Of a stretch of 42,980 bases of DNA, positions 32,393 to 40,696 are shown in pieces. Position numbers and translations under genes: made by a program. Under the pieces are notes generated by a model. That model worked only from the letters and a program-made list of their open reading frames with translations. It made no database searches and was not told the DNA's origin. Numbering within the stretch: position 1 is the first letter of the stretch; every line of letters starts with the position of its first letter. Source of the stretch: an uncultured Clostridia bacterium (GTDB lineage Bacteria; Bacillota; Clostridia; Lachnospirales; Lachnospiraceae); NCBI GenBank assembly GCA_946184675.1, contig CAMHFW010000003.1, positions 1 through 42,980 of the forward strand, in the 5' to 3' direction.

Positions 32393-33403
32393 ATGAAGAT
32401 TCTGGTTTCAGGAGGAACCGGCTATATCGGTTCTCATACCTGCGTGGAGCTGATCAAACAGGGGATGGAGGTTGTCATTTTTGATAATCTCTGTAATTCA
32501 AAAGAAGAAGTTGTCGACCGCATTGAGAAGATCACGGGCGTTCGTCCGGCCTTCTACAAGGCAGATATGCTGCACAAAGAAGAACTGCGTCAGGTCTTTG
32601 AAGACCACAGTTTTGATGCTGTGATTCATTTTGCAGGACTCAAGGCAGTGGGAGAGTCTGTGGCAAAGCCGCTTCTTTATTATAAGAATAATATTTCCGG
32701 CACAATCAATCTCTGCGAGCTGATGGCAGAGTACGGGTGCAAGCGGATCATTTTCAGCTCATCGGCAACCGTATATGGCTCCCCGAAGACCGTGCCCATC
32801 CGGGAAGATTTTCCTCTTTCCACGACCAACCCCTATGGCAGCACCAAGCTGATGCTGGAGAGAGTCCTCTCTGATCTGACTGTCGCTGACCCGGAGTGGA
32901 GCGTGATCCTGCTCCGCTACTTCAATCCGATCGGGGCCCATGAGAGCGGTCTGCTTGGCGAGAGTCCCAATGGCATTCCCAACAATCTGATGCCCTATAT
33001 CGCCCAGGTGGCAGCCGGCATCCTGCCGGAACTTGGTGTATTCGGCAATGATTATGACACTCCTGACGGCACAGGCGTGCGGGATTATATCCACGTAGTC
33101 GATCTGGCAAGAGGCCATGTCAATTCTGTCAGCAAGGTCATGAATACAAAAGGAGTCAATGTCTACAATCTGGGAACCGGAAAGGGTTACAGCGTACTTG
33201 ATATCGTAAAAGCGTTCGAGGAAGCCAACGGGATCCATATTCCATATGTGATTAAGGATCGCAGGCCCGGAGATATTGCCGTTTGCTATGCGGATCCCTC
33301 CAAAGCGCGGGAGGAACTGGGCTGGGAGGCAGAGTATGATCTGCCCCGCATGTGCAGAGATTCCTGGAATTTTACCAGATTGAATCTGGGCGGAAAAAAT
33401 TAG
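32393..33403 (+). CDS. galE: UDP-glucose 4-epimerase
   Basis: Cytoplasmic extended short-chain dehydrogenase that interconverts UDP-glucose and UDP-galactose for Leloir galactose use and wall precursors. The NAD loop is GGTGYIGSH (residues 7-15). The catalytic Ser is in FSSSATVYG, and the Tyr-Lys pair in NPYGSTK (about residue 149). The C-terminal FNPIGAHESG and YSVLDIVKAFE are typical. Length 336 aa is normal. ATG 32393 is preferred over the track start 32219, with AAAGGAGA upstream. It follows trkH by 16 nt. Confidence 0.95.
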   Translation: MKILVSGGTGYIGSHTCVELIKQGMEVVIFDNLCNSKEEVVDRIEKITGVRPAFYKADMLHKEELRQVFEDHSFDAVIHFAGLKAVGESVAKPLLYYKNNISGTINLCELMAEYGCKRIIFSSSATVYGSPKTVPIREDFPLSTTNPYGSTKLMLERVLSDLTVADPEWSVILLRYFNPIGAHESGLLGESPNGIPNNLMPYIAQVAAGILPELGVFGNDYDTPDGTGVRDYIHVVDLARGHVNSVSKVMNTKGVNVYNLGTGKGYSVLDIVKAFEEANGIHIPYVIKDRRPGDIAVCYADPSKAREELGWEAEYDLPRMCRDSWNFTRLNLGGKN

Positions 33404-33415
33404 ATTGCAGGATTA

Positions 33416-33444
33416 TTGACACTTGGAAAGCGGATTGCTATACT
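33416..33444 (+). promoter_or_regulatory. Strong promoter of the BMP transporter operon
   Basis: Consensus TTGACA (33416-33421), 17 bp, TATACT (33439-33444) with extended -10 TGC. It should drive the binding-protein gene strongly. Confidence 0.8.
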
Positions 33445-33498
33445 TATTTCATAAGCTAAAAACATGAATTTTCGCGTGAACGCGACAGGAGGAAATGT

Positions 33499-34761
33499 AT
33501 GAAAAAAATCATAGCTTTAGCACTCACTGTATTTATGGCTGCTTCTCTTGCGGCATGCGGTGGTTCTTCTTCCAAGGAGACACAGGCACCTGCAGAGTCT
33601 GCAGCAGCAGAGTCATCCGAGGCAGGCGCTGAGGGCGGCGATCTCTCAAACATGAAGGTTGGTTTCATCTTCCTTCACGATGAGAATTCCACTTATGACC
33701 TTAACTTCATCAACGGCGCTAAGCAGGCTTGCGCAGACCTTGGCCTTACTGAGGACCAGTACATGCTCAAGACCAATGTTCCTGAGGGCCAGGAGTGCTA
33801 CGACACCGCAGCAGATCTTGCTGACGCTGGATGCTCCATCATCTTCGCAGACAGCTTTGGTCATGAAGATTACATGATCGAAGCAGCTAAGGATTTCCCG
33901 AATGTGCAGTTCTGCCATTCCACAGGTACCAAGGCACATACCGAAGGACTTGACAACTATCACAATGCATTCGCTTCCATCTATGAGGGACGTTATCTTG
34001 CAGGCGTTGCTGCAGGCATGAAGCTCAATGAGATGATCGAGGCAGGCGAGTTCACCGCTGAAGAGGCTAAGATCGGATATGTAGGCGCATTCACATACGC
34101 TGAGGTTATTTCCGGTTATACTTCCTTCTTCCTTGGTGCACGCAGCATCTGCCCGACCGCTACTATGGAAGTTACCTTCACCGGTTCCTGGTATGATGAG
34201 ACTGCTGAGAAGGAAGGCGCTACCAAGCTCATCAATGACGGCTGCAAGCTGATCAGCCAGCATGCTGACTCCATGGGCGCTCCCACAGCTTGTGAGGATG
34301 CAGGCGTTCCTGACGTTTCCTACAACGGCAGCACTGTTGACGCATGCCCCAACACCTTCATCGTATCTTCCCGTATCGACTGGACTCCTTACTTCAAGTA
34401 TGCAATCTCTCAGGCAGCAGCAGGTCAGCCGATCGATGCTGACTGGACCGGTACCCTTGACACTGCTTCTGTTCTCCTGACCGAGGTCAATGAGCAGGCA
34501 GCTGCAGAAGGCACACAGGCTAAGATTGATGAGGTTAAGGCCGGCCTTGAGGATGGCAGCATCCATGTATTCGATACATCTGCATTCACTGTAAAGGGTG
34601 AGACCCTTACCAGCTATCAGGCAGATGTTGATACCGATGCAAACTACACTCCGGACACTGAAGTTATCTCCGATGGATACTTCCATGAGTCCGAGTACAG
34701 AAGCGCTCCTTACTTCGATCTGCAGATCGATGGCATCGAGCTTCTCGATACAGCATTCTAA
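33499..34761 (+). CDS. BMP-family nucleoside-binding lipoprotein
   Basis: Substrate-binding lipoprotein of a BMP/PnrA-type ABC importer; family members bind purine nucleosides such as inosine. The signal peptide has lipobox LAAC (C20) followed by an Ala/Ser/Glu-rich linker. The domain begins MKVGFIFLHDENSTYDLNFINGAKQA. Characteristic segments include IFADSFGHEDYMIEAAKDFPNVQF and the C-terminal ELLD. AGGAGG precedes the ATG. Codon use and the strong promoter suggest a highly expressed gene. ABC ATPase and two permeases follow. The nucleoside substrate is inferred from family. Confidence 0.9.
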   Translation: MKKIIALALTVFMAASLAACGGSSSKETQAPAESAAAESSEAGAEGGDLSNMKVGFIFLHDENSTYDLNFINGAKQACADLGLTEDQYMLKTNVPEGQECYDTAADLADAGCSIIFADSFGHEDYMIEAAKDFPNVQFCHSTGTKAHTEGLDNYHNAFASIYEGRYLAGVAAGMKLNEMIEAGEFTAEEAKIGYVGAFTYAEVISGYTSFFLGARSICPTATMEVTFTGSWYDETAEKEGATKLINDGCKLISQHADSMGAPTACEDAGVPDVSYNGSTVDACPNTFIVSSRIDWTPYFKYAISQAAAGQPIDADWTGTLDTASVLLTEVNEQAAAEGTQAKIDEVKAGLEDGSIHVFDTSAFTVKGETLTSYQADVDTDANYTPDTEVISDGYFHESEYRSAPYFDLQIDGIELLDTAF

Positions 34762-34783
34762 TTCATTTATATGACACGCGAAA

Positions 34784-34820
34784 CGGAGAGCTTCGGCACT
34801 TTGCCGGGGCTTTCTGTTTT
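34784..34820 (+). terminator. Terminator-like attenuator between binding protein and ATPase genes
   Basis: CGGAGAGCTTCGGCA and TGCCGGGGCTTTCTG form a 15-bp stem with four G-U pairs, a 3-nt loop, then TTTTC. It probably reduces read-through, giving excess binding protein. Confidence 0.7.
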
Positions 34821-34871
34821 CGGCGCCTATGGAGCAGTCCGGCAGGGGTCATAAGGCGCGCAGAGAGGAGA

Positions 34872-34938
34872 CAGACGGCAGAGGCCGTCTGCATACGGAA
34901 GGGCAGCAGGCAGTATTTTCTGCCGCCTTTCCGTATGC
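34872..34938 (+). promoter_or_regulatory. Two adjacent hairpins before the BMP ATPase gene
   Basis: CAGACGGC/GCCGTCTG (34872-34891, AGAG loop) is followed by GCATACGGAA/TTCCGTATGC (34891-34938, with inner GGCAG/CTGCC). With the attenuator at 34784 they fill most of the 235-nt gap. A possible RNA-processing or translation-control element; no known riboswitch was seen. Confidence 0.6.
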
Positions 34939-34996
34939 AATGAAGCATTTCCGGCGCATCACCGTGCGCTGCAATACTCGCAAGGGAGGGGATCGT

Positions 34997-36535
34997 TTGG
35001 ACACAAAAACTGCAGCAGTCAAAATGGTAAACGTTACAAAAGTTTTTGGCTCTATAGTCGCAAACGACAAGGTTTCGCTCGAAATCCGCAGAGGGGAGAT
35101 TCTGTCTCTGCTCGGTGAGAACGGCAGCGGAAAGACAACACTGATGAATATGCTGTCCGGTATTTATTTCCCGGACGGGGGCCAGATTTACATCGATGGC
35201 AGGGAGGTCGTGATCCGTTCTCCCAAGGATGCCTTTGATCTGGGCATCGGCATGATCCATCAGCATTTCAAACTGGTGGATGTTATGACAGCCACGGAGA
35301 ATATTGTCCTGGGTATCGAGGAGAAAGGAAAGCTGGATCTGAAGGCTGCCGCTGAAAGGATCAGCGCCATCTGCAAACAGTACGGATTTGAGCTGGATCC
35401 CAATCAGAAGGTCTATGACATGTCTGTATCGCAGAAGCAGACGACAGAGATCATCAAGGTCCTGTACCGGAATGCGGATATCCTGATTCTGGATGAGCCG
35501 ACCGCTGTACTGACGCCCCAGGAGACAGAGAAGCTTTTTGCGGTTCTGCGCAATATGCGCAACGATGGCAAGGCCATTATCATCATCACTCACAAGCTGC
35601 ATGAGGTGGAGGAGATCTCCGACCGGGTGGCTATTTTGCGCAAGGGCCAGTTTATCGGCATGCTGACAACGGCTGAGAGCAATGCCCAGGAGATGACCAA
35701 TATGATGGTGGGCCGCCAGGTCGAGCTCAATATTGAGCGGCCGGAACCGGTCGATCCCAAGCCTAAGATCGAGGTCAAGGGTCTTACCGTGCGCAGTGAG
35801 GACGGCATTCTCAAGCTGGATGATGTCAGCTTTACCGTTAACAGCGGTGAGATTTTCGGAATCGCCGGTATTTCCGGATGCGGACAGAAGGAGCTCTTAG
35901 AGGCGATCGCCGGCCTGCAGAAGGCGGAAAAAGGCAGCATCGCCTTTGTCAATGATGACGGCAGCCGGGAGGAGCTTCTGGGCATGGATCCGCTCAGCAT
36001 TGAAAAGAAGGGCGTGGCCCTTTCCTTCGTGCCGGAAGACCGTCTGGGCATGGGCCTTGTCGGCGGCATGGATCTGCCGGATAATATGATGCTCCGCTCA
36101 TTCCGCCGCGGCAAATCAGTGTTTACAGACCGCAAGTTCCCGCGGGGAGTAGCAGAGAACGTAGTGCAGGAACTGCAGGTCGTTACGCCTGGCCTTTCCA
36201 CGCCAGTACGCCGTCTTTCCGGCGGCAATGTACAGAAGGTTCTGGTCGGCAGAGAAATCGCTTCCGCACCGGCGGTTCTGCTTACAGCCTACGCTGTGCG
36301 GGGACTGGATATCAATTCGTCTTATATGATCTACAACCTGCTCAATGAGCAGAAAAAGAATGGCGTAGCCGTGGTCTATGTCGGTGAGGATCTGGATGTT
36401 CTTCTGGAGCTGTCTGACCGGATCATGGTGCTTTGCGGCGGCAAGGTTAATGGAATCGTGGACGGACGCACGGCAACGAAGAATGAAGTGGGTCTGATGA
36501 TGACGCAGCTGAGAGGAGAAGACGCCGATGAGTAA
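34997..36535 (+). CDS. ABC transporter ATP-binding protein, two NBDs (BMP/sugar type)
   Basis: 512-aa fused double ATPase for nucleoside import. NBD1 has [12 protein letters not shown] (Walker A) and ILILDEPTAVLTP (Walker B); its signature is degenerate (VSQKQTTEI). NBD2 has LSGGNVQK as signature, but its Walker A is degenerate (GISGCGQKELL) and Walker B reads LLTAYAVRGLD without the usual Asp-Glu. This is common in the second NBD of the BMP, ribose and galactose type. Start TTG 34997 is preceded by AGGGAGGGG; the track ORF (34829) runs through the hairpin region. It overlaps the first permease by 8 nt. Confidence 0.9.
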   Translation: MDTKTAAVKMVNVTKVFGSIVANDKVSLEIRRGEILSLLGENGSGKTTLMNMLSGIYFPDGGQIYIDGREVVIRSPKDAFDLGIGMIHQHFKLVDVMTATENIVLGIEEKGKLDLKAAAERISAICKQYGFELDPNQKVYDMSVSQKQTTEIIKVLYRNADILILDEPTAVLTPQETEKLFAVLRNMRNDGKAIIIITHKLHEVEEISDRVAILRKGQFIGMLTTAESNAQEMTNMMVGRQVELNIERPEPVDPKPKIEVKGLTVRSEDGILKLDDVSFTVNSGEIFGIAGISGCGQKELLEAIAGLQKAEKGSIAFVNDDGSREELLGMDPLSIEKKGVALSFVPEDRLGMGLVGGMDLPDNMMLRSFRRGKSVFTDRKFPRGVAENVVQELQVVTPGLSTPVRRLSGGNVQKVLVGREIASAPAVLLTAYAVRGLDINSSYMIYNLLNEQKKNGVAVVYVGEDLDVLLELSDRIMVLCGGKVNGIVDGRTATKNEVGLMMTQLRGEDADE

Positions 36536-37628
36536 AGTTAAAACGCCCCGTTTTCATATTTCCAAGCGCGGGATCATTCCCAGACGGCAGACCTGGCTGA
36601 TCCGCGGCGCGGCGATCGTGCTGGCTCTGATTCTGTGCGCGATCATTACAACCATGATGACCGGCTTGAACCCGGTCAAGGTATACACGACCATATTTGA
36701 GGGCAATTTTTCAACCAGCAGAAGGATCTGGGTCCTGATGCAGAATATTGCCATCCTGCTGGCCATTTCCCTGGCTATGGCTCCCGCCTACAAGATGCGT
36801 TTCTGGAACATCGGCGGTGAGGGGCAGGTCCTGGTCGGCTGTCTGGCAACAGCGGCCTGCATGATTGTGATCGGAGATAAGGTTCCGAATGCGGTTCTGA
36901 TCATCATCATGCTGATTGCAGCGGTTGCGGCAGGTGCGGTATGGGCATTCATTCCCGCCTTTTTCAAGGCAAAGTTTAATACCAATGAGACACTCTTTAC
37001 CTTGATGATGAACTATGTCGGCCTGCAGCTGGTGGCCTATTATGTCATTGTCTGGGAGGTCCCCAAGGGATCCGGTAAGATCGGTATCATCAACCAGGCG
37101 ACTCAGGCAGGCTGGCTGCCCCAGATCGGCAGCTATAAATACCTGCTCAATATCCTGGTCGTTGCCGTGATCACTGTGCTCATGTACATCTATATGAATT
37201 ATACCAAACAGGGATATGAGATCGCGGTTGTCGGTGAGAGTGAGAATACAGCCCGCTATGTCGGCATCAATGTCGGCAAAGTTATCATGCGGACCCTGAT
37301 TCTGTCCGGTGCTATCTGCGGCCTGACCGGTTTCCTGCTGGTAGCCGGAACCAATCACACGGTAACGACGACATTGGCCGGAGGACGCGGATTTACCGCG
37401 GTTATGGTTGCCTGGATGGGTAAGTTCAATCCTGTTGCCATGATTTTTGCATCCTTCCTGATCGCTTTCCTGGAGCAGGGAGCCAGTGAGATTTCGACTA
37501 TGTACAGTCTGAATCAGTCCTTCTCGGATATTCTGACCGGTATTATCATTTTCTTCATCATTGGCAGTGAATTCTTTATCAACTATAAACTGAATTTCAA
37601 CAAGACCGGGGAAAAGGAGGCGCAGTAA
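36528..37628 (+). CDS. BMP-type ABC transporter permease 1
   Basis: Membrane permease of the BPD_transp_2 type, 366 aa with about nine helices. The Arg/Lys-rich start (MSKVKTPRFHISKRGIIPRR) is cytoplasmic. The helix set includes LALILCAIITTMMTGLNPVKVY. A conserved KMRFWNIGGEGQVLVG and the AGTNHTVTTTLAGGRGFTAVMVAWMG element near the end are typical of nucleoside/ribose-type permeases and probably contact the ATPase. Start overlaps the ATPase gene by 8 nt and it ends 1 nt before permease 2, so a tight operon. Confidence 0.92.
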   Translation: MSKVKTPRFHISKRGIIPRRQTWLIRGAAIVLALILCAIITTMMTGLNPVKVYTTIFEGNFSTSRRIWVLMQNIAILLAISLAMAPAYKMRFWNIGGEGQVLVGCLATAACMIVIGDKVPNAVLIIIMLIAAVAAGAVWAFIPAFFKAKFNTNETLFTLMMNYVGLQLVAYYVIVWEVPKGSGKIGIINQATQAGWLPQIGSYKYLLNILVVAVITVLMYIYMNYTKQGYEIAVVGESENTARYVGINVGKVIMRTLILSGAICGLTGFLLVAGTNHTVTTTLAGGRGFTAVMVAWMGKFNPVAMIFASFLIAFLEQGASEISTMYSLNQSFSDILTGIIIFFIIGSEFFINYKLNFNKTGEKEAQ

Positions 37629-37629
37629 G

Positions 37630-38628
37630 ATGTTTGATCTTGTATCCTTTATACCGCGTGCGGTCAGTCAGAGTATTCCGCTCCTGTTCGGCAGTACAGG
37701 TGAGACGATTACGGAGAAGTCCGGAAATCTGAACCTTGGTATTCCGGGTATCATGTATGTCGGTGCCATGAGCGGTGTTATCGGCGCTTTCTTCTATGAG
37801 CAGGCCTGCAAGAACAGCGGCAGCAGCTTAAATACCTTTATCGCGATCCTGATTCCTCTGGTTTGCTCTATCATCGGATCAGCCCTGATGGGACTGCTCT
37901 ACTGTTTCCTGACGGTAACCCTGCGTGCCAACCAGAACGTTACCGGTCTTGCCATGACCACCTTTGGCGTTGGTTTCGGTAATTTCTTCGGTGGTTCCCT
38001 GATCAAACTGACCGGCAGTGACGTGCCTTCCATCGCCCTTTCGGCGACCAGCGCCTGCTTCAGCCGGACCCTTCCGGGAGCAAAAAGCACGGGAGCCTTT
38101 GGGAAGCTTATCCTTTCCTACGGTTTCCTGGCTTACGCGGCGATTATTATCGCTTTCATCGCTGCTTATATTCTGAAGAGTACGCGTGTAGGTCTGCACC
38201 TGCGCGCAGTCGGAGAGAATCCGGCCACCGCGGATGCGGCTGGCATCAATGTTACCAAATACAAATACGTTTCCACGATCATCGGCAGCATGATTGCGGG
38301 ACTGGGCGGCCTCTACTATGTTATGGACTACACCTCCGGTGTATGGTCCAATGACGGATTCGGAGACAGAGGATGGCTTGCCATCGCTCTGGTTATCTTC
38401 ACCATCTGGCGCCCCAACATCAGCGTATTCGCATCCATCCTGTTCGGCGGACTGTATATCCTGTATCTGTATATCCCTACCGGCACCAATCTTGCCATCA
38501 AAGAGATTTACAAGATGCTTCCCTATATTGTTACGATCATCGTGCTGATCATTATCAGTATCCGCAACAAGAAGGAGAATCAGCCGCCGGCCTCGCTCGG
38601 CCTGCCATACTTCCGCGAAGACAGGTAA
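37630..38628 (+). CDS. BMP-type ABC transporter permease 2
   Basis: Second membrane permease of the same importer, 332 aa with about nine helices. The start FIPRAVSQSIPLLFGSTGETITEKSGNLNLGIPGIMYVGA is diagnostic of the family. The LHLRAVGENPATADAAGINVTKYK coupling region and a late DRGWLAIALVIFTIWRP helix are also typical. It begins one base after permease 1, with GGAGG inside the upstream gene. With the two-domain ATPase and the lipoprotein it completes a BMP/PnrABC-like nucleoside uptake system. Last gene of the unit, followed by a terminator. Confidence 0.92.
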   Translation: MFDLVSFIPRAVSQSIPLLFGSTGETITEKSGNLNLGIPGIMYVGAMSGVIGAFFYEQACKNSGSSLNTFIAILIPLVCSIIGSALMGLLYCFLTVTLRANQNVTGLAMTTFGVGFGNFFGGSLIKLTGSDVPSIALSATSACFSRTLPGAKSTGAFGKLILSYGFLAYAAIIIAFIAAYILKSTRVGLHLRAVGENPATADAAGINVTKYKYVSTIIGSMIAGLGGLYYVMDYTSGVWSNDGFGDRGWLAIALVIFTIWRPNISVFASILFGGLYILYLYIPTGTNLAIKEIYKMLPYIVTIIVLIIISIRNKKENQPPASLGLPYFREDR

Positions 38629-38678
38629 TATGCACCGGCCGGTAAGGCTTGTATGACGGAATATGAAATGAAAAGATC

Positions 38679-38719
38679 CCTGACACTTATATGCAAGCAT
38701 ATGGTGTCAGGGCTTTTTT
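38679..38719 (+). terminator. Terminator of the BMP transporter operon
   Basis: CCCTGACAC pairs with GTGTCAGGG and an inner ATATGC/GCATAT continues the stem, followed by CTTTTTTG. Confidence 0.85.
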
Positions 38720-38793
38720 GTTTGGTGCCGGGCGCTGCGGGACAGGACTGTCGGGTTGCGGGCAAGATTGTCGGGGTGGGACTGCAGACTGCT

Positions 38794-39009
38794 GGGCGGA
38801 CAGTAAGAAAAGCAAGTCATGGGAACCTGTACTGTCCGCCCGGGGGCGGATGTCAGCCTGAGCCTGCAAACATGTCTGGGCGGACAGTAAGAAAAGCAAG
38901 TCATGGGAACCTGTACTGTCTGCCCGGGAGCGGATGTCAGCCTGAGCCTGCAAACATGTCTGGGCGGACAGTACGGAAAGCAAGTCATGGAAGGCTGTAC
39001 TGTCCGCCC
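38794..39009. repeat. Three-copy hairpin array, 84-bp period
   Basis: Copies at 38794-38841, 38878-38925 and 38962-39009 each form a hairpin with arms GGGCGGACAGTA and TACTGTCCGCCC (12 bp) around a 24-nt loop. Two near-identical 36-nt linkers (GATGTCAGCCTGAGCCTGC core) join them. Copy 2 has one change that is a G-U pair in plus-strand RNA. Copy 3 has changes in the loop. It lies between the BMP operon terminator and the convergent minus-strand gene. Of the 421-nt gap 38629-39049, apart from the terminator and this array I see nothing in 38720-38793. Confidence 0.93.
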
Positions 39010-39049
39010 TCCTTTGCAGCCTGCTTGAAATGATAGTGAGCTAAGTTTG

Positions 39050-39859
39050 CTATATATGAGGGAAACGGGTCCGCAGCATATGCTCAAGATAGTCTGTGTC
39101 GAGCGGCTGATTCTCTGATTCCATGGTGAAAAGGAATCCCCGGCCTATATCATAGCCTTCCTGGGAATACGCGGAGATTTTCAGCACAGTTTCATCATGG
39201 TAATTTTCCTTAGACAGTAATCCGAAATGTTCCAGAATAACCTCTTCACGATTCCAGACATCGAGTAAAGTGAAGTCACAGAAAACCTGCCCGAGAAGGC
39301 GTGTCCGCAGGGGGTATTCATAGCGGTATGGGATGCCAAGGATCCGCAGCTTATCAGCTATGATTTTTTCGCTCTTTGAACGGACCCGTTCTCCGTTTTC
39401 AGTAAAGAGCCTAGGGGAATTGCCAGAGAAACTTTTACCCATATAGGAGACATTTTTCCATTTCTCCACAAACAGATCATCTGGAAGAACATAGGGTGAA
39501 ACAAGGCTTTTTCGAGAGTCAGAAAGGTTTTGATATACTTGTGCAAGGGCCTGGTATAAATCATGAATATCTCTGAGAAGACCGCGGTTTATCAACTCTT
39601 CAGTTTCTAAAGCAAGCTTTTTGGCGGTTTGAAGAAAACGTAAATCATAGTCCTTTTGAGCTAGGCTTGTGATTAGAGAGACATTTGTTTTCGGAATATA
39701 AATTCTCCGAGTATCCCGGGAGGCAGGCTTGTAGTAATACTGGTCATGTTTCCTGTTTTTGCAAATCAGGAGTTTTCCCTCTGGTTTAATGCTTAATGAA
39801 TTCCGAACTGTAGTGAGATACTGTTGTAGTAATATGTTTTGCTTTTCCATTGTATCCAT
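39050..39859 (-). CDS. PD-(D/E)XK-like nuclease-domain protein
   Basis: 269-aa protein, probably cytoplasmic. The N-terminal half (to about 160) is an unrecognised, Lys-rich helical region. The C-terminal half resembles VSR/DUF559-type PD-(D/E)XK folds: RSKSEKIIADKLRILGIPYRYEYPL, then CDFTLLDVWNREEVILEHFG (putative metal-binding Asp/Glu), followed by KISAYSQEGYDIGRGFLFT. Nuclease activity is inferred only. ATG 39859 has AAGGA 6 nt upstream; TTG 39865 is less likely. The gene looks AT-richer than its neighbours, and a transposase remnant lies upstream, so acquisition by transfer is plausible. Confidence 0.78.
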   Translation of the reverse strand: MDTMEKQNILLQQYLTTVRNSLSIKPEGKLLICKNRKHDQYYYKPASRDTRRIYIPKTNVSLITSLAQKDYDLRFLQTAKKLALETEELINRGLLRDIHDLYQALAQVYQNLSDSRKSLVSPYVLPDDLFVEKWKNVSYMGKSFSGNSPRLFTENGERVRSKSEKIIADKLRILGIPYRYEYPLRTRLLGQVFCDFTLLDVWNREEVILEHFGLLSKENYHDETVLKISAYSQEGYDIGRGFLFTMESENQPLDTDYLEHMLRTRFPHI

Positions 39860-40159
39860 ATGCAATCCTTCATAACTTGATGATCATTGTGGTTAGCGTT
39901 GCTGCATGTTTAGACTATAAGACAGGGAGGCATTTTTCTCAATGACAATTGTTCGACCAGATTCGGCAGGAAGTTTCACTATTTGTCAAAATAAGATAAA
40001 CTCTGACAGAAAGCGGCAGGAAAAGACGGAGATTTGAAAGACCATGTCGACATTTTGTGAATATCGATGCTAGATAATAACCGCTAATTTTCATAAAAAA
40101 ATATCGCAATGATGCGGGATATAGTATAATATGTTTAAAGCGGAAAGGAGGATCTTTGC
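39860..40159. other. AT-rich divergent intergenic region
   Basis: A 300-nt gap between two divergently oriented genes. It holds the minus-strand promoter (39914-39942) and, for the plus strand, a TATAAT at 40125-40130 with no clear -35. A repeated CGGCAGGAA occurs near 39964 and 40012. I see no tRNA, ORF or intact insertion-sequence end. Confidence 0.6.
39914..39942 (-). promoter_or_regulatory. Promoter of the PD-(D/E)XK-like gene
   Basis: On the minus strand TTGAGA (39942-39937), 17 bp, TATAGT (39919-39914), about 55 nt before the ATG. Confidence 0.7.
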
Positions 40160-40687
40160 ATGAAACAGCTGTCTTTTACGGATATTGAGTATGCCGGCCG
40201 CCGGCGCGCTGCAAGGCGGGAAACTTTTCTGAATACGATGGAGAAGATGATTTCCTGGGATTACTGGGTCAGCCAGATCCGCCCTCATTATCCGACTGGT
40301 ACGAGAGGCCGCAGGCCCAGAGGCATTGAGACAATGCTGCGCATGTATCTTCTGCAGAAATGGTACGGGCTCTCGGATGAAGGGATCGAGGATGCCGTCA
40401 GCGACAGCTATGCCATGCGTTCTTTTATGCGGCTGGATTTTGCAATCGAGCAGGTGCCGTCCGCTACGACCCTTCGCCGTTTCCGCCATATTCTGAATAA
40501 AACGGGGATCGCGCAGCAACTGCAGGAGGAGATCGATGAGAAGGTGCGGGCAGCCGGCAAACAGCTGCGCTGCGGCAGTATTACGGACGCTTCCCTGCTG
40601 ACTGTTCAGTCACATCGCAGGAAAAAAGAGAAGGGAGCTGTCAAAGAGGCAGGACCAAAGCGTGATGAAAAGAAAAGTGAGGCATAG
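40160..40687 (+). pseudogene. Truncated IS5-type transposase (DUF772 half only)
   Basis: 175 aa matching the N-terminal half of IS5/IS1182-like transposases: a GRRPRGIETMLRMYLLQKWYGLSDEGIEDAVSDSYAMRSFM region and VPSATTLRRFRHIL, then GSITDASLLTVQ with what should be the first Asp of the DDE triad. The protein then degenerates into a Lys/Glu-rich tail (KKEKGAVKEAGPKRDEKKSEA) and stops. No DDE C-terminal half or terminal repeats were seen before the next gene. It still has an AAAGGAGG site before the ATG, so it may be expressed, but not as an active transposase. Confidence 0.85.
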
Positions 40688-40696
40688 CCGGGCTTC

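Noticed and set aside
33404-33498. Purine riboswitch upstream of the BMP transporter
   Set aside because: Only 54 nt separate the -10 from the start codon, and no aptamer-like three-way junction is visible.
38794-39009. CRISPR array (48-nt repeats with 36-nt spacers)
   Set aside because: The linkers are nearly identical, only three units exist, repeats are too long and palindromic, and no cas gene is nearby.
38653-39087. Repeat-containing ORFs of 98-126 aa on both strands over the hairpin array
   Set aside because: The period of 84 nt is a multiple of 3, so several frames stay open by chance; no ribosome site and no recognisable protein.
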